From the NCBI GenBank assembly GCA_002305545.1, contig DBRG01000017.1, forward strand, positions 1 through 64,000: a stretch of DNA of 64,000 bases. Reading direction: 5' to 3'. The notes under the pieces are model-generated. The model was not told the origin of the DNA. It did not search any database and worked only from the letters and a program-made list of their open reading frames with translations. Below are positions 17,522-26,500 of the stretch, piece after piece; the stretch's first letter is position 1, and every line of letters starts with the position of its first letter. This DNA comes from Bacteroidales bacterium UBA1374 (GTDB lineage Bacteria; Bacteroidota; Bacteroidia; Bacteroidales; UBA932). A program made the translations under genes and the position numbers.

Positions 17522-18695
17522 TTTTATTATTTCTGTCGACTATCACAAATATAACCATTAGCAATGAGGCTATCAAAGCCATTACTGAACCAAAATAAAA
17601 CGGGGCATTGGAATTTACGTGATCATACAGCAGGCCTGCAATCAAGCTGGCCGGAAGCAATGTGATTCCAAGAACTGCATGATATAATCCGAACCCGGTG
17701 CCTTTCACGTCTTCGCTAACAATATCCGATATCAATGATTTTTGAGTGCCATCAACCAGGGCACTGTATAATCCATACAATACGAACAGGACTAAAAAAA
17801 CGTTCAGGCTGTTGAATCTGCCAAAGAAGAAATATACGATTGAGTAGATCAGGAATCCAAGAATGATGAACAGTTCACGACCGATTTTATCGGAAATCTT
17901 TCCTATGGGTATTGACAGCACAACGGAAACGGTGTTGAAGATCATATACACAAAAGGAACATACGATTTATTGATACCGGTTTCAGCTGTTTTGACAAGC
18001 AATAATGCGTCTGCGGAATTACCAAGGGTAAAAATGAATACTATGAACAAGAAGAAATAAAATTTCCTTGGTAGCTTATTGAAATGAAATTTGAGTTGAT
18101 TTTCATTCTTCGCTGTCTTTGCTTCCCTGATAAAAACTGCAATGGTGATTACGCCCAATATGGCAGGAATGGTTGCGATAAGGAAAATATTGGAGTAGTT
18201 CAAAGGGAAAAGGGACAATAGAAGGAATGCTACCAGGGGTCCGATGATTGCCCCGCTGTTGTCCATTGCTTTATGAAATCCGAAATTCTTTCCTGTTTCC
18301 TCCTTCAAGACCGAGGCACTGATAAGGCTGTCCCTGGGTGCAGCTCTTAAACCTTTGCCTGTCCTTTCAACAAACCTCAATAACAGGACCTGGACCGGGA
18401 GCCTGACCAGGGCATAAAGCGGGGTTATCAGGGCCGTGATCCCATAACCAAGTATCATGAATGGTTTGTTTTTACCAATCTTATCACTCCAGTAACCCGA
18501 GAACGCTTTGATCAAAGACGCGGTACTTTCTGCAATTCCTTCAATCAGCGAGATTGAAGTCTTTGAGGCTCCGATAGACAGCAGGAAAAGCGGCATCACA
18601 CTATAAATCATCTTGGTGGATGTGTCTGTGAAAAAACTGGTCAACCCGGTAAAAAAGACATTTTTTTGCAGGCCGAATATCTTCTTATCTTTCAT
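17472..18695 (-). CDS. Major facilitator superfamily transporter
   Basis: The protein (407 residues) has about twelve membrane segments and the MFS loop motifs, for example GYWSDKIGKNKPFMILGYG between helices 2 and 3 and GKISDKIGRELFIILGF in the second half. It also has RTGKGLRAAPRDSLI, typical of a subgroup annotated as MFS or heavy-metal/drug transporters. The start at 18695 overlaps the methyltransferase stop as ATGA. Its C-terminal tail is soluble and overlaps the AraC gene by 50 bp. The base composition is more AT-rich than the surrounding genes. Substrate unknown. Confidence 0.88.
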   Translation of the reverse strand: MKDKKIFGLQKNVFFTGLTSFFTDTSTKMIYSVMPLFLLSIGASKTSISLIEGIAESTASLIKAFSGYWSDKIGKNKPFMILGYGITALITPLYALVRLPVQVLLLRFVERTGKGLRAAPRDSLISASVLKEETGKNFGFHKAMDNSGAIIGPLVAFLLLSLFPLNYSNIFLIATIPAILGVITIAVFIREAKTAKNENQLKFHFNKLPRKFYFFLFIVFIFTLGNSADALLLVKTAETGINKSYVPFVYMIFNTVSVVLSIPIGKISDKIGRELFIILGFLIYSIVYFFFGRFNSLNVFLVLFVLYGLYSALVDGTQKSLISDIVSEDVKGTGFGLYHAVLGITLLPASLIAGLLYDHVNSNAPFYFGSVMALIASLLMVIFVIVDRNNKSEIHTLHRIHKAPDGR

Positions 18696-19483
18696 GTTTT
18701 TATCACTAATGTTGCACAAGTTATCCGGTTTTTCAGGAGGTCGTACTCGGCCCGTTGCCGCTCACAGTACTCCATGAACATGTCCGCCTTGTCAGGATAT
18801 TTGTCGCTGAGTTCCCTGCATCGCTTTACTATGTTGTCATACTGCTTGTCATAGTCCGATACTGTATCGTCATCTTCTCCTCCCGTGATCCTTTCTCCTT
18901 CACTAACCACTTCCTCTAACAGTTGCATTCCGGCCTCTGCTATCTGTTTTACCATATCGCTTCTTGTCAGATAGGGTCCGGGCGTTACGCTTGCCTGGTC
19001 TTCAATATAGCCGTCATCTATAATCAAGATTCCGCTCTCAGTAAGGTTGTTTCTCAACAGCGAAAGCGTTTCAAAATAATCACCAAAGACCGGGCCAACC
19101 GACCCCAGGATGATCACATCGAACTTCCCGGCGGTTATGACCTTTTCCCTGATATCCCCCACCTCGAAGCGGCACAAATGGGAAACGCCGGAGGCCTCGG
19201 CTTTGGAAGCGGCAAAAGCTATGAATCCAGGGATTGCATCAATCCCGTAACATGAACATCCCAATTGTTGTGCGATTTTAACCGAGACAGCTCCTTTCCC
19301 GCATCCCAGGTCCAGCACTTTTAGATTTTCAAGGGCTTTCAGGTGTTTTTTTATAAGACCGATGATGACTTCGGGATCTGACCCGATTTCCCAAAAGTCC
19401 TGCAGGATGTACGGCAGGTGAGGCAGAAGGCCTGTGTCCGTACCATCCATTGACGCCAGGACGCTTTCTTCAGTGGTTTTCAT
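18692..19483 (-). CDS. SAM-dependent class I methyltransferase
   Basis: A 263-residue protein with the Rossmann-like methyltransferase core: motif I LKVLDLGCGKGAVSVKIAQQL near residues 54-74, then acidic CYGIDAIPGF and FDVIILGSVGPVFGD. The N-terminal and C-terminal helices (the latter with many acidic and Tyr residues) would form the acceptor cover, and the acceptor is unknown. It starts the operon with an MFS transporter (ATGA overlap) and an AraC regulator, a context that suggests modification and export of a small molecule. Confidence 0.87.
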   Translation of the reverse strand: MKTTEESVLASMDGTDTGLLPHLPYILQDFWEIGSDPEVIIGLIKKHLKALENLKVLDLGCGKGAVSVKIAQQLGCSCYGIDAIPGFIAFAASKAEASGVSHLCRFEVGDIREKVITAGKFDVIILGSVGPVFGDYFETLSLLRNNLTESGILIIDDGYIEDQASVTPGPYLTRSDMVKQIAEAGMQLLEEVVSEGERITGGEDDDTVSDYDKQYDNIVKRCRELSDKYPDKADMFMEYCERQRAEYDLLKNRITCATLVIKT

Positions 19484-19495
19484 GGCCTGCGTTTT

Positions 19496-19957
19496 TCAAT
19501 TGCATGATAATTGCCATGAAACCCCGAACCGGTCAATCACCCATCCGAATCGCCGGCTGAAATCGTACTGGTCCAGGGGCATGGCCACTGTGCCGTTTTC
19601 AGAGAGTGTGGAAAACAGTTTTTCAATTTCTTCATCATTCCTACACTCGACATAAAGTGATACGGCCGGTGTAAAGTCCCAATCGTGAACTGCAGGGCTG
19701 TCGCTGCACATGAATCTTTGCCCGTTCAATTCAAATACCCCCTGCATGACGGTTCCTTCCCTGCCGGGGCCTTCTTTGCCCCAGCGATCGATTTCAACGA
19801 TCCTCGAGTTTTCGAATAAACCGACGTAAAAGTTCATGGCCTGTTCGGCGTCATTCTTTTGAAATGTCAAAAAGGGTGCAATCTGTTGATTGTTATCCTT
19901 TTCTGAACAACCCGATGTCGCCAGTGCCAGCATCAAAACAAAGATTATTTTTTTCAT
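19496..19957 (-). CDS. Lipoprotein with PhnB-like VOC (glyoxalase) domain
   Basis: The 153-residue protein begins with a lipoprotein signal (MKKIIFVLMLALATSGC, lipid Cys at residue 17). The remaining part is a PhnB-like vicinal-oxygen-chelate domain: ITPFLTF-like start (IAPFLTFQKNDAEQAMNFY), a GVFELNGQRFMCSDS strand pair, and the terminal FGWVIDRFGVSWQLS. Most PhnB-like proteins are cytoplasmic, so the lipobox is unusual. Function is unknown for most of the family. It lies 12 bp upstream of the methyltransferase gene and may be co-transcribed with it. Confidence 0.8.
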   Translation of the reverse strand: MKKIIFVLMLALATSGCSEKDNNQQIAPFLTFQKNDAEQAMNFYVGLFENSRIVEIDRWGKEGPGREGTVMQGVFELNGQRFMCSDSPAVHDWDFTPAVSLYVECRNDEEIEKLFSTLSENGTVAMPLDQYDFSRRFGWVIDRFGVSWQLSCN

Positions 19958-19978
19958 AGGTGGTGTGTTTTGGGTTCC

Positions 19979-20539
19979 TCACATGGGTTTCTTGTTTTCA
20001 TTGAGCCTTCCGATGATCTTTTCCAGCCGTGTGATCCTGGTTTCTTCCTTTTTCGCATCCAGATACAATGCCGTATAGGTTCTTTTTACCGAAGCGGGCA
20101 TTTTCATGAAATTGGACAGTGCCAGGCCGGCACCGGACAGAGCGCTGATCAGGATCGCGACTTGTTCTTCACTTATGGATCCAGTTTCCTGCGTGTTCCA
20201 TTGTCCGTCCTTTTTTGCCATTTCAACCGCAGCCATTCCTGATGCTGTCATCTTTGCGCTTTCTGTCAGGGCTTGCACCAATTTCTTGTTCTTCTCCGAC
20301 CATTTGCTACCCTTGCGTCGGGGTGTGAATTTCTTCACATATTTTGCCTGGTCGATGCTCTTTATCTGACCGTCTATCCATCCGAAACACAACGCCTCTT
20401 CCAGTGCCTCGTCCGGTTTTAAAGTTTTAAGCAGGCCGGTCTTGCCAAAAACCATCCAGAATCCATTGTGGGAAGCATGGTTTTTGCCGAGCCATTCCCT
20501 GAACTCCTCCCGGCTTTCAAACAACATTTCCTCATTCAT
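19979..20539 (-). CDS. YdeI/OmpD-associated family protein
   Basis: This 186-residue cytoplasmic protein has the family pattern FESREEFREWLGKNHASHNG, ALCFGWIDGQIKSID, KFTPRRKGSKWSEKN, then a repetitive helical C-terminus. The family is sometimes labelled bacteriocin-protection protein from weak evidence. Its molecular role is not settled. It stands 17 bp from the next gene (DUF3795) and 21 bp from the VOC gene, so a common transcript is likely. I do not treat it as immunity for the peptide cassette at 27.6-31.4 kb. Confidence 0.85.
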   Translation of the reverse strand: MNEEMLFESREEFREWLGKNHASHNGFWMVFGKTGLLKTLKPDEALEEALCFGWIDGQIKSIDQAKYVKKFTPRRKGSKWSEKNKKLVQALTESAKMTASGMAAVEMAKKDGQWNTQETGSISEEQVAILISALSGAGLALSNFMKMPASVKRTYTALYLDAKKEETRITRLEKIIGRLNENKKPM

Positions 20540-20556
20540 TTCTAAAAACCTTTTTC

Positions 20557-20973
20557 TTATCTGTATTTATTACCGCATTGCAGGCAAAAATCCCTGTGAA
20601 CGCTCAATCCTGCGCCACAATTCCTGCATTTCCACTTTTCCTGCTCTGCTTTTACAAACTCTTCCATCCCTTTTTCCTTGATAAAGAGCAGATTATCCAG
20701 CATGCTCATTCCGTATTTTGTGGTATAGCGTTTGTCAAGATCTTTGAGCCGCCTGCAGGGATACCGGGTGCAATCATAGCAAAATCCCGAGGCGGTCTCG
20801 AGCCGGTGTTCGCAATGGACTATGGAACATCTGCTCCACAAATCCGGTTGATTGTTATCATTTTTTATGAGACATCCGTTGCAGCGATTTTTCTTGCGCA
20901 CATAACCGTAGCATAGCCGGCAGTTCATCCCGCAGGGAGCAATTACTCCGTTCTGATTCATTGTTGTTGACAT
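20557..20973 (-). CDS. DUF3795 family protein with C-terminal zinc ribbon-like CxxC pairs
   Basis: The protein has 138 residues. The N-terminal part has the DUF3795 cysteine pattern (APCGMNCRLCYGYVRKKNRCNGC, then CSIVHC, CYDC, PC). The C-terminus adds KCRNCGAGLSVHRDFCLQCGNKY, a zinc-ribbon-like double CxxC. The second element is absent from the shorter relative at 3331-3627. Function is unknown. It opens the likely operon that runs on through YdeI. Confidence 0.8.
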   Translation of the reverse strand: MSTTMNQNGVIAPCGMNCRLCYGYVRKKNRCNGCLIKNDNNQPDLWSRCSIVHCEHRLETASGFCYDCTRYPCRRLKDLDKRYTTKYGMSMLDNLLFIKEKGMEEFVKAEQEKWKCRNCGAGLSVHRDFCLQCGNKYR

Positions 20974-21134
20974 ATTATAATTACAATTTCAAATGGGACC
21001 GTCGTTCTTTTGGATACTTCATCAACGCTCATCTCCTGGTTGCGGAAAATTATGCTACAAAATATAATTTTTAATTGAATATCTTGTGTTTTTATTTTCA
21101 CTTTTGGCAAATTTGCATCTCCATCAATGATATT

Positions 21135-21482
21135 ATGAGAAAGATATTTTGCGTCATTTTATTTTCGTTGCTTTTTGGGGTTTATTCTCTTAATGCCCAG
21201 CACATCCGTGCATTTGAATTTGAAGCCGGAGGGCTAGTGCTTTTCCCGAATGGAACACATGTTCAATACAGCCAAAAAGGCCCGGGATGGGGAATTTATC
21301 TTGAACCAAGGATCAATATTGGCAATACAGGATTTGACATTGCCGCACAGTTTTCATATGCTTCAATTCGTAGAAGTAATCCAAAAAATGATTTATATGG
21401 ACTGTTATTAGTTCGTATTGCTGCACCAACGACCGCTTGGTTGTCTTCAAGGCGGTGCGCCAAAGGCTTTTGGCGCTTATAA
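21135..21482 (+). pseudogene. Truncated outer-membrane protein gene
   Basis: From the ATG at 21135 the product has a signal peptide (MRKIFCVILFSLLFGVYSLNAQ) and then strands typical of a small outer-membrane beta barrel (FEFEAGGLVLFPNG, WGIYLEPRINIG, FDIAAQFSYASIRR). Barrel-like sequence continues only to about base 21414. After that it runs into the repeat beginning at 21454 and stops at 21482 after about 22 unrelated residues. A complete barrel of this class would be 150 residues or more. I therefore read it as a gene cut off by arrival of the repeats, but an unusual short protein cannot be excluded. Confidence 0.6.
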
Positions 21483-21501
21483 TATACTGCTCCGCAGCAC
21501 C
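21454..21501. repeat. 48-bp cloverleaf-like repeat, copy 1
   Basis: GGTGC (21454-21458) and GCACC (21497-21501) form an outer stem. Inside are two hairpins, GCCAAA/TTTGGC (21459-21464 and 21469-21474) and CTGC/GCAG (21487-21490 and 21494-21497). A near copy lies at 22020-22069 in the same orientation. The two copies bracket the three 99-bp units. Confidence 0.8.
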
Positions 21502-21527
21502 AAACAATTTTTTCAGGATATTTTGCA

Positions 21528-21626
21528 GGGAGGTGGTAAGTAACAACTATGTTACAAAAACACATAACAGTTTGTTTGTGTGTGCTTTATAAGCGTATTC
21601 ACGTTTTTCATTACTTACCACCTCCC
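21528..21626. repeat. 99-bp inverted-repeat unit A
   Basis: The first 16 bp (21528-21543, GGGAGGTGGTAAGTAA) are perfectly inverted at 21611-21626. The interior of 67 bp starts CAACTATGTTACAAAAA, identical in unit B. No start codon with a credible frame is present. This is the first of three units with nearly the same ends and exactly the same length. Confidence 0.9.
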
Positions 21627-21658
21627 CCGGTTTTTGCGGTTTTTTCGTGATTTGGGGG

Positions 21659-21757
21659 GGGAGGTGGTAAGTAACAACTATGTTACAAAAATTCGCATAA
21701 GTCTGTATATGTGCGCGTTAAAGGCGTGTAACCATTTTTCGCTACTTACCACCTCCC
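21659..21757. repeat. 99-bp inverted-repeat unit B
   Basis: The ends (21659-21673 and 21743-21757) are a 15-bp perfect inverted pair with the same sequence as in units A and C. The interior shares its first 17 bases with unit A and is partly diverged beyond. It is 32 bp after unit A and 20 bp before unit C. Confidence 0.9.
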
Positions 21758-21777
21758 TGGAATTCAGCGATTTTTGG

Positions 21778-21876
21778 GGGAGGTGGTAAGTAGCGCCTTT
21801 GTTATGAAATCTTGTAACATGCTGTTATTAATGGCTTTATTGGCGTAAACGCTATTACTGCTACTTACCACCTCCC
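21778..21876. repeat. 99-bp inverted-repeat unit C
   Basis: The ends (21778-21794 and 21860-21876) are a 17-bp perfect inverted pair. The interior is the most diverged of the three but the length is again 99 bp. Both ends carry the change AGTAGC where unit A has AGTAAC, changed together so that pairing is kept. Confidence 0.9.
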
Positions 21877-22019
21877 AGTCAACACTAGCATCAAAAAGGA
21901 TTAAGGCCTGGTTAGTAAACTAAATTCAGGGATAACCTAAATTAAGTCAACTAATAACAGTTATAATACATTAACAGAGTCAACTATTTTCAGGAATAAG
22001 ACAGGCTTTCTTTCAGAGT

Positions 22020-22069
22020 GGTGCGCCAAATGCCTTTGGCGCTTATAAAAGGCGCTGCTTCGCAGCACC
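22020..22069. repeat. 50-bp cloverleaf-like repeat, copy 2
   Basis: GGTGC at 22020-22024 pairs with GCACC at 22065-22069. Inside are the hairpins GCCAAA...TTTGGC and CTGC-TTC-GCAG. It aligns with the repeat at 21454-21501 over its full length apart from two extra bases and a few changes. Confidence 0.8.
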
Positions 22070-22082
22070 ATACAAAAGGAGG

Positions 22083-22159
22083 TGGGGGTAGCTGGCAGCA
22101 AGGCTGCCCTCGGGATTACCTTCGCGCTAAAGCGCTCGGTGTTCCCTTTGGGGGTAGCT
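22083..22159. repeat. 11-bp direct repeats flanking small hairpins
   Basis: TGGGGGTAGCT occurs at 22083-22093 and again at 22149-22159. Between them are a GGCAGC/GCTGCC hairpin with loop AAG and a GCGCT-AAA-AGCGC-like hairpin. No coding frame is credible. Confidence 0.6.
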
Positions 22160-22160
22160 T

Positions 22161-22381
<221 letters not shown>

Positions 22382-22462
22382 GTTCATTTTCGGGTGCAAA
22401 ACTGAAGGCTTCTTGCCGTTCAGCAGTGCTCCCGCTAGGGCTGGCAAAGGTAGGGAATCTTT

Positions 22463-23089
22463 TTATTTTTTGGAGAAAAATTTATACTTGAAAATCAACA
22501 GGTAGAGGGCACCGCAGGTTATGGCCGAGTCTGCCACGTTAAAGATGAATTGGAAGAAGACAAAGCGGCGGCCGCCCCAGATGGGGAAATTTTCGGGCAG
22601 GACGGTGTCTATGAGCGGAAAGTAGAGCATATCCACGACTTTACCGTGCAGGAAGGTGCCGTAGCCGCCTCCGGGAGGAAACATGGTGGCCACCTCGGTT
22701 ACGCCCGATTCACTGAAGATCAGGCCATAGAAAGCACAGTCAATGATATTCCCGATAGCCCCAACAAATACCATGGAAAGCCCTACCAGCACACCCATGG
22801 GGGTATCGGGCTTTTTAAGCAGCCTGCATATGTACCACATGATGAAAATGCTCAGGGCAACGCGAAACAGGCTCAGGATGAGCTTCCCGTTGTCACCGCC
22901 AAAGACCATGCCAAAGGCCATGCCCTCATTTTCCACAAAGTACAACTGGAACCATTTTCCCAGAATGTTGACACTTTGATGCAGGGTGAAATGGGTTTTT
23001 ATCCAGATCTTGGAAAACTGATCCAAAACCAGGATGGATGAGATAATTATCGCCAGGATGTTGCCTCTGGAAAATTTGCTTTTCCGCAT
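22463..23089 (-). CDS. lspA: Lipoprotein signal peptidase (signal peptidase II)
   Basis: LspA removes the signal peptide from prolipoproteins after diacylglycerol has been attached, within the inner membrane. The 208-residue protein has four membrane segments. The two catalytic aspartates are in GNIIDCAFYG (D117) and FNVADSAI (D187). Residues 121-170 hold a longer periplasmic insert than in Proteobacteria, usual for Bacteroidota. It follows the DksA-like gene by nine bases and ileS before that. The window encodes several lipoproteins, which would be its substrates. Confidence 0.95.
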   Translation of the reverse strand: MRKSKFSRGNILAIIISSILVLDQFSKIWIKTHFTLHQSVNILGKWFQLYFVENEGMAFGMVFGGDNGKLILSLFRVALSIFIMWYICRLLKKPDTPMGVLVGLSMVFVGAIGNIIDCAFYGLIFSESGVTEVATMFPPGGGYGTFLHGKVVDMLYFPLIDTVLPENFPIWGGRRFVFFQFIFNVADSAITCGALYLLIFKYKFFSKK

Positions 23090-23098
23090 AGGACCGTA

Positions 23099-23521
23099 TT
23101 ATTCACGGTTGTTCTTCGCCTCTACTGAGAGAGTTGCATGTGGAACCAGGCGAAGGCGTTCCTTGGGTATGAGTTTGCCGGTTTCCCGGCAAATCCCGTA
23201 GGTCTTGTTTTCGATCCTGACCAGGGCCATTTCCAGTGACTGGATGAATTTATGCTGACGCAAAGCCAGTTGTCCGGCCTCGTCTTTGGATAAGGCCGAG
23301 GCTCCTTCTTCCAGTACTTTGAATGTGGGTGAGGTGTCTTCCGTGTCATTGCTCTGACTATGGGTGACTATGGCTTTCAGCTCCTCATAATCAGCCCGTG
23401 CCTGGGCCAGCTTTTCATTGATCAGGGTTTTGAATTCCTGGAGCTCCTGGTCGGAATAACGGACCTTTTCCCTTACCTCTTCAGTAACCTTTTGATCGGT
23501 TTTGCTTTTTTTCGTAGTCAT
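23099..23521 (-). CDS. TraR/DksA-like protein with degenerate zinc finger
   Basis: The 140-residue protein has the coiled-coil-like helical region of DksA relatives (YSDQELQEFKTLINEKLAQARADYEELKAIV) and then the C-terminal globular part TYGICRETGKLIPKERLRLVPHATL. In classical DksA four cysteines bind zinc. Here only one (GICRETG) remains, so zinc is probably not bound. DksA modulates RNA polymerase through its secondary channel; whether this one does is unproven, but acidic residues are present near the coiled-coil tip. It lies between ileS and lspA, a pairing that recurs in Bacteroidota to my knowledge. Confidence 0.82.
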   Translation of the reverse strand: MTTKKSKTDQKVTEEVREKVRYSDQELQEFKTLINEKLAQARADYEELKAIVTHSQSNDTEDTSPTFKVLEEGASALSKDEAGQLALRQHKFIQSLEMALVRIENKTYGICRETGKLIPKERLRLVPHATLSVEAKNNRE

Positions 23522-23560
23522 GGTTCTAGTCTTTAAGGAAACACAAATGTAGCATTTTTA

Positions 23561-26500
23561 TTATGATTTCTCAATATGAATTGAGAGGGTGCCTTCTTCC
23601 CATTCAACATCGTGGGCATCAGTGGGTGTGGCAGCCAAAGCAATGTCGGTAGCAAGCACCTGGCTGGCAATGTAGTGGCTAAAATCCTCGAGGGCGTCTG
23701 CCACCTCTTTGCGTTCTTCTATGACCAGGCGGATCTTGTCAGTCACTTCCAGCCCGGTGTCTTTTCTAAGGTTCTGGATACGGTTGATCAGTTCCCGGGC
23801 CGTACCTTCTCGAAGCAATGCATCGGTGATGGTTACATCCAGGGCAACGGTCAGGGGTCCCTCTACGGCAATGAGCCATCCGGGCATGTCCTGTGAGGTA
23901 ATGGTCACATCTTCCCTCTCCAGCAGCACTTCGGCTCCGTCCAGGGATAAGGTGTAGCTACCAGTTTCGACGGCCTTTTCAACAAGGGCAATTTCTTCCT
24001 GGCTGAAGTCATTCAGGGCCGAGGCGATCTCTTTCATACGGGGACCGCACTTCTTCCCCAGAACTTTGAAGTTGGGCTTTATCCCCTTGAGGATAAAGCC
24101 AGCAGTGTCGTGAATGAATTCCAGTTCCTTGACATTGACTTCGTTCAGGATAATGGATTTGACCTTTGCGAGCTTTTTTTCCATGGACTTATCCAGTACA
24201 GGCATCAGAATCTTGCTCAGGGGCTGCCGGACCTTGATGTTTACTTTGCGGCGCAGGGCCAGCACCATGGAAGTGCAGCGCTGTGCCAGGTCCATGCGTT
24301 CTTCCAGTGCTTTGTCAATAAGTTCTTTCCGTACCGGGGGCATTAGTTCCAGGTGCACAGAATCGCCTGCACCCAGGTCCAGGTACAAACGTTCCATGTA
24401 TACCGGGGCAATGGGTGCTCCCAACAGGGCAATGGTCCGCAGACAGGTATACAGGGTCTGATAGGCAGCGCGTTTGTCTTCATCCAGGTCACCACGCCAG
24501 AAACGCTTGCGGTTCAGGCGTACGTACCAGTTGCTCAGATGGTCCCCGGTAAAGTCTTGTATAAGCCGGCCTGCCGTTGTGATATCGTAATTCTCATAGG
24601 CATTGAGAACATTACTTGTCAGTGTGTTGAGCAGAGATATGATCCATCGGTCCATTTCGGATCGCTCCTTTACAGGCACCCAACCGGGGCTGTCTTCCCG
24701 GGCAAGGTCTGCCGTAAAACCGTCCACGTTGGCATAAAGGGCGAAGAAGGAATACGTGTTGTACAACGTGCCAAAGAATTTGCGCCGGACTTCATCCACG
24801 CCGGTTTCGTCAAAGCGCAGGTTGTCCCAGGGTTGTGCATTGGTAAGCATGTACCAGCGCAAAGGATCGGCTCCGTACATGTCCAGCATTTTGAAGGGAT
24901 CCACTGTATTGCCCAGGCGTTTGCTCATTTTGTTGCCGTTCTTGTCCAGGATAAGTCCGTTGGAAAGTACGTTCCTGAAACAGACACGGTCGTTGACCAT
25001 GGTGGCGATGGCATGCAGGGTGAAAAACCAGCCGCGTGTCTGATCCACCCCCTCGGCAATGAAATCGGCCACCTGCCCAAAAGCGGGGGTTCCGAGCTTC
25101 TCCAGGCCTTCCTGTGAAAAAGGCATGGAGCCCGAGTCAAACCATACGTCTATTAGGTCCGGTTCTCGGCGCATGGGTTTTCCGCTTGCCGAGGCCAGGA
25201 TCCACTGGTCCACAAACGGCCTGTGCAAGTCGATCCTGTCGTAGTTCTCCGAACTGAAATCCCCTGGGACAAAACCCTGGTCCTTCAAGGGATTGGAGCT
25301 CATAAAACCCTGGTCAACAGATTCCTCCAGGGCATTGTATAATTCCTGCAACGAGCCGATGCAGCGTTCTTCCTTCCCATCTTCCGTGCGCCATATGGGC
25401 AGCGGTGTTCCCCAGTATCGGCTTCGGGAAAGATTCCAGTCCTGCAGGTTCTCCAGCCACTTGCCAAAACGCCCTGTCCCGGTGGATTCGGGTTTCCAGT
25501 TTATGGTGTCGTTCAGCTCCATCATGCGTTCCCTGACTGCCGTCGTCCTGATGAACCAGGAATCGAGGGGATAGTAAAGCACCGGTTTGTCGGTCCGCCA
25601 GCAGTGGGGATAATTGTGCACCATCTTTTCTATGCGGAACACCGCGTTGTTCTTCTTGAGCCACATGCATATATCCACATCCAGGGAATCTGTCCCGGTT
25701 GCCTCTCCTGACCGGTTATCCCGGTGCGGATCATAATCATTTTTCACGTAACGGCCGGCAAAAGGAGCATAGGATCCTGCGTTCATCCTGGTTTCTACAA
25801 AATGGGCATCCAGGTCTTCCAGACGGTAAAATTTCCCTGTTTTATCTACCATGGGGCAAAGGTTGCCATTGCTGTCTTTGAGTATCAAGGCAGGCACGCC
25901 GTGCTTCTTGGCCACCTTGTGGTCGTCATCTCCAAAGGTGGGGGCAATGTGAACAATGCCTGTTCCTTCCTGAGTGGTTACAAAATCACCGGTTATCACC
26001 CTGAAAGCCCCGTCTCCGGGATTCACCCAGGGTATGAGCTGGATGTAACGTATACCTTCCAGTTGTTTTCCGTTAAAGTCGGGACCAGCCTGTACCCAGG
26101 GTATGGTTTTGTCTCCCGGTATGTAGGAGTCCAGGGGAATTTCCCTGTTCTTTTCCGGGAAGAGCGTTTCTCTCAGGTCCCTGGCCATGACAACAGATAT
26201 GGGTTCCCCGCTGTACGGGTTGTATGTGCGCAGTTTTACGTAGTTGATGGCCGGCCCTACGCAAAGGGCCGTATTGGAAGGCAGTGTCCAGGGGGTGGTG
26301 GTCCAGGAAAGAAAATACAACTGTTCATCCTCGCTGTCAAAAAGAAAGTCGCTGGCGCTATCTTTGGTTATCCTGAACAAAGCGGTACACGTGGTGTCCT
26401 TCACGTCCTTGTAGCAACCGGGCTGGTTAAGTTCATGGGTGCTGAGGCCTGTGCCCGCGGCCGGTGAGTAGGGCTGTATGGAATACCCCTTGTACAATAG

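Noticed and set aside
19979..20539. YdeI-family gene as immunity to the peptide cassette
   Set aside because: It is 7 kb away on the other strand, and the bacteriocin-protection label of the family is poorly founded.
21528..21876. CRISPR-like array from three spaced repeats
   Set aside because: The repeated parts are inverted ends of 99-bp units, spacing between units differs (32 and 20 bp), and no cas gene is present in the window.
21528..21876. Integron attC sites or invertible promoters
   Set aside because: The ends lack the RYYYAAC/GTTRRRY core, no cassette genes or integrase are present, and no TTTG-N19-TAnnTTTG promoter lies inside the units.
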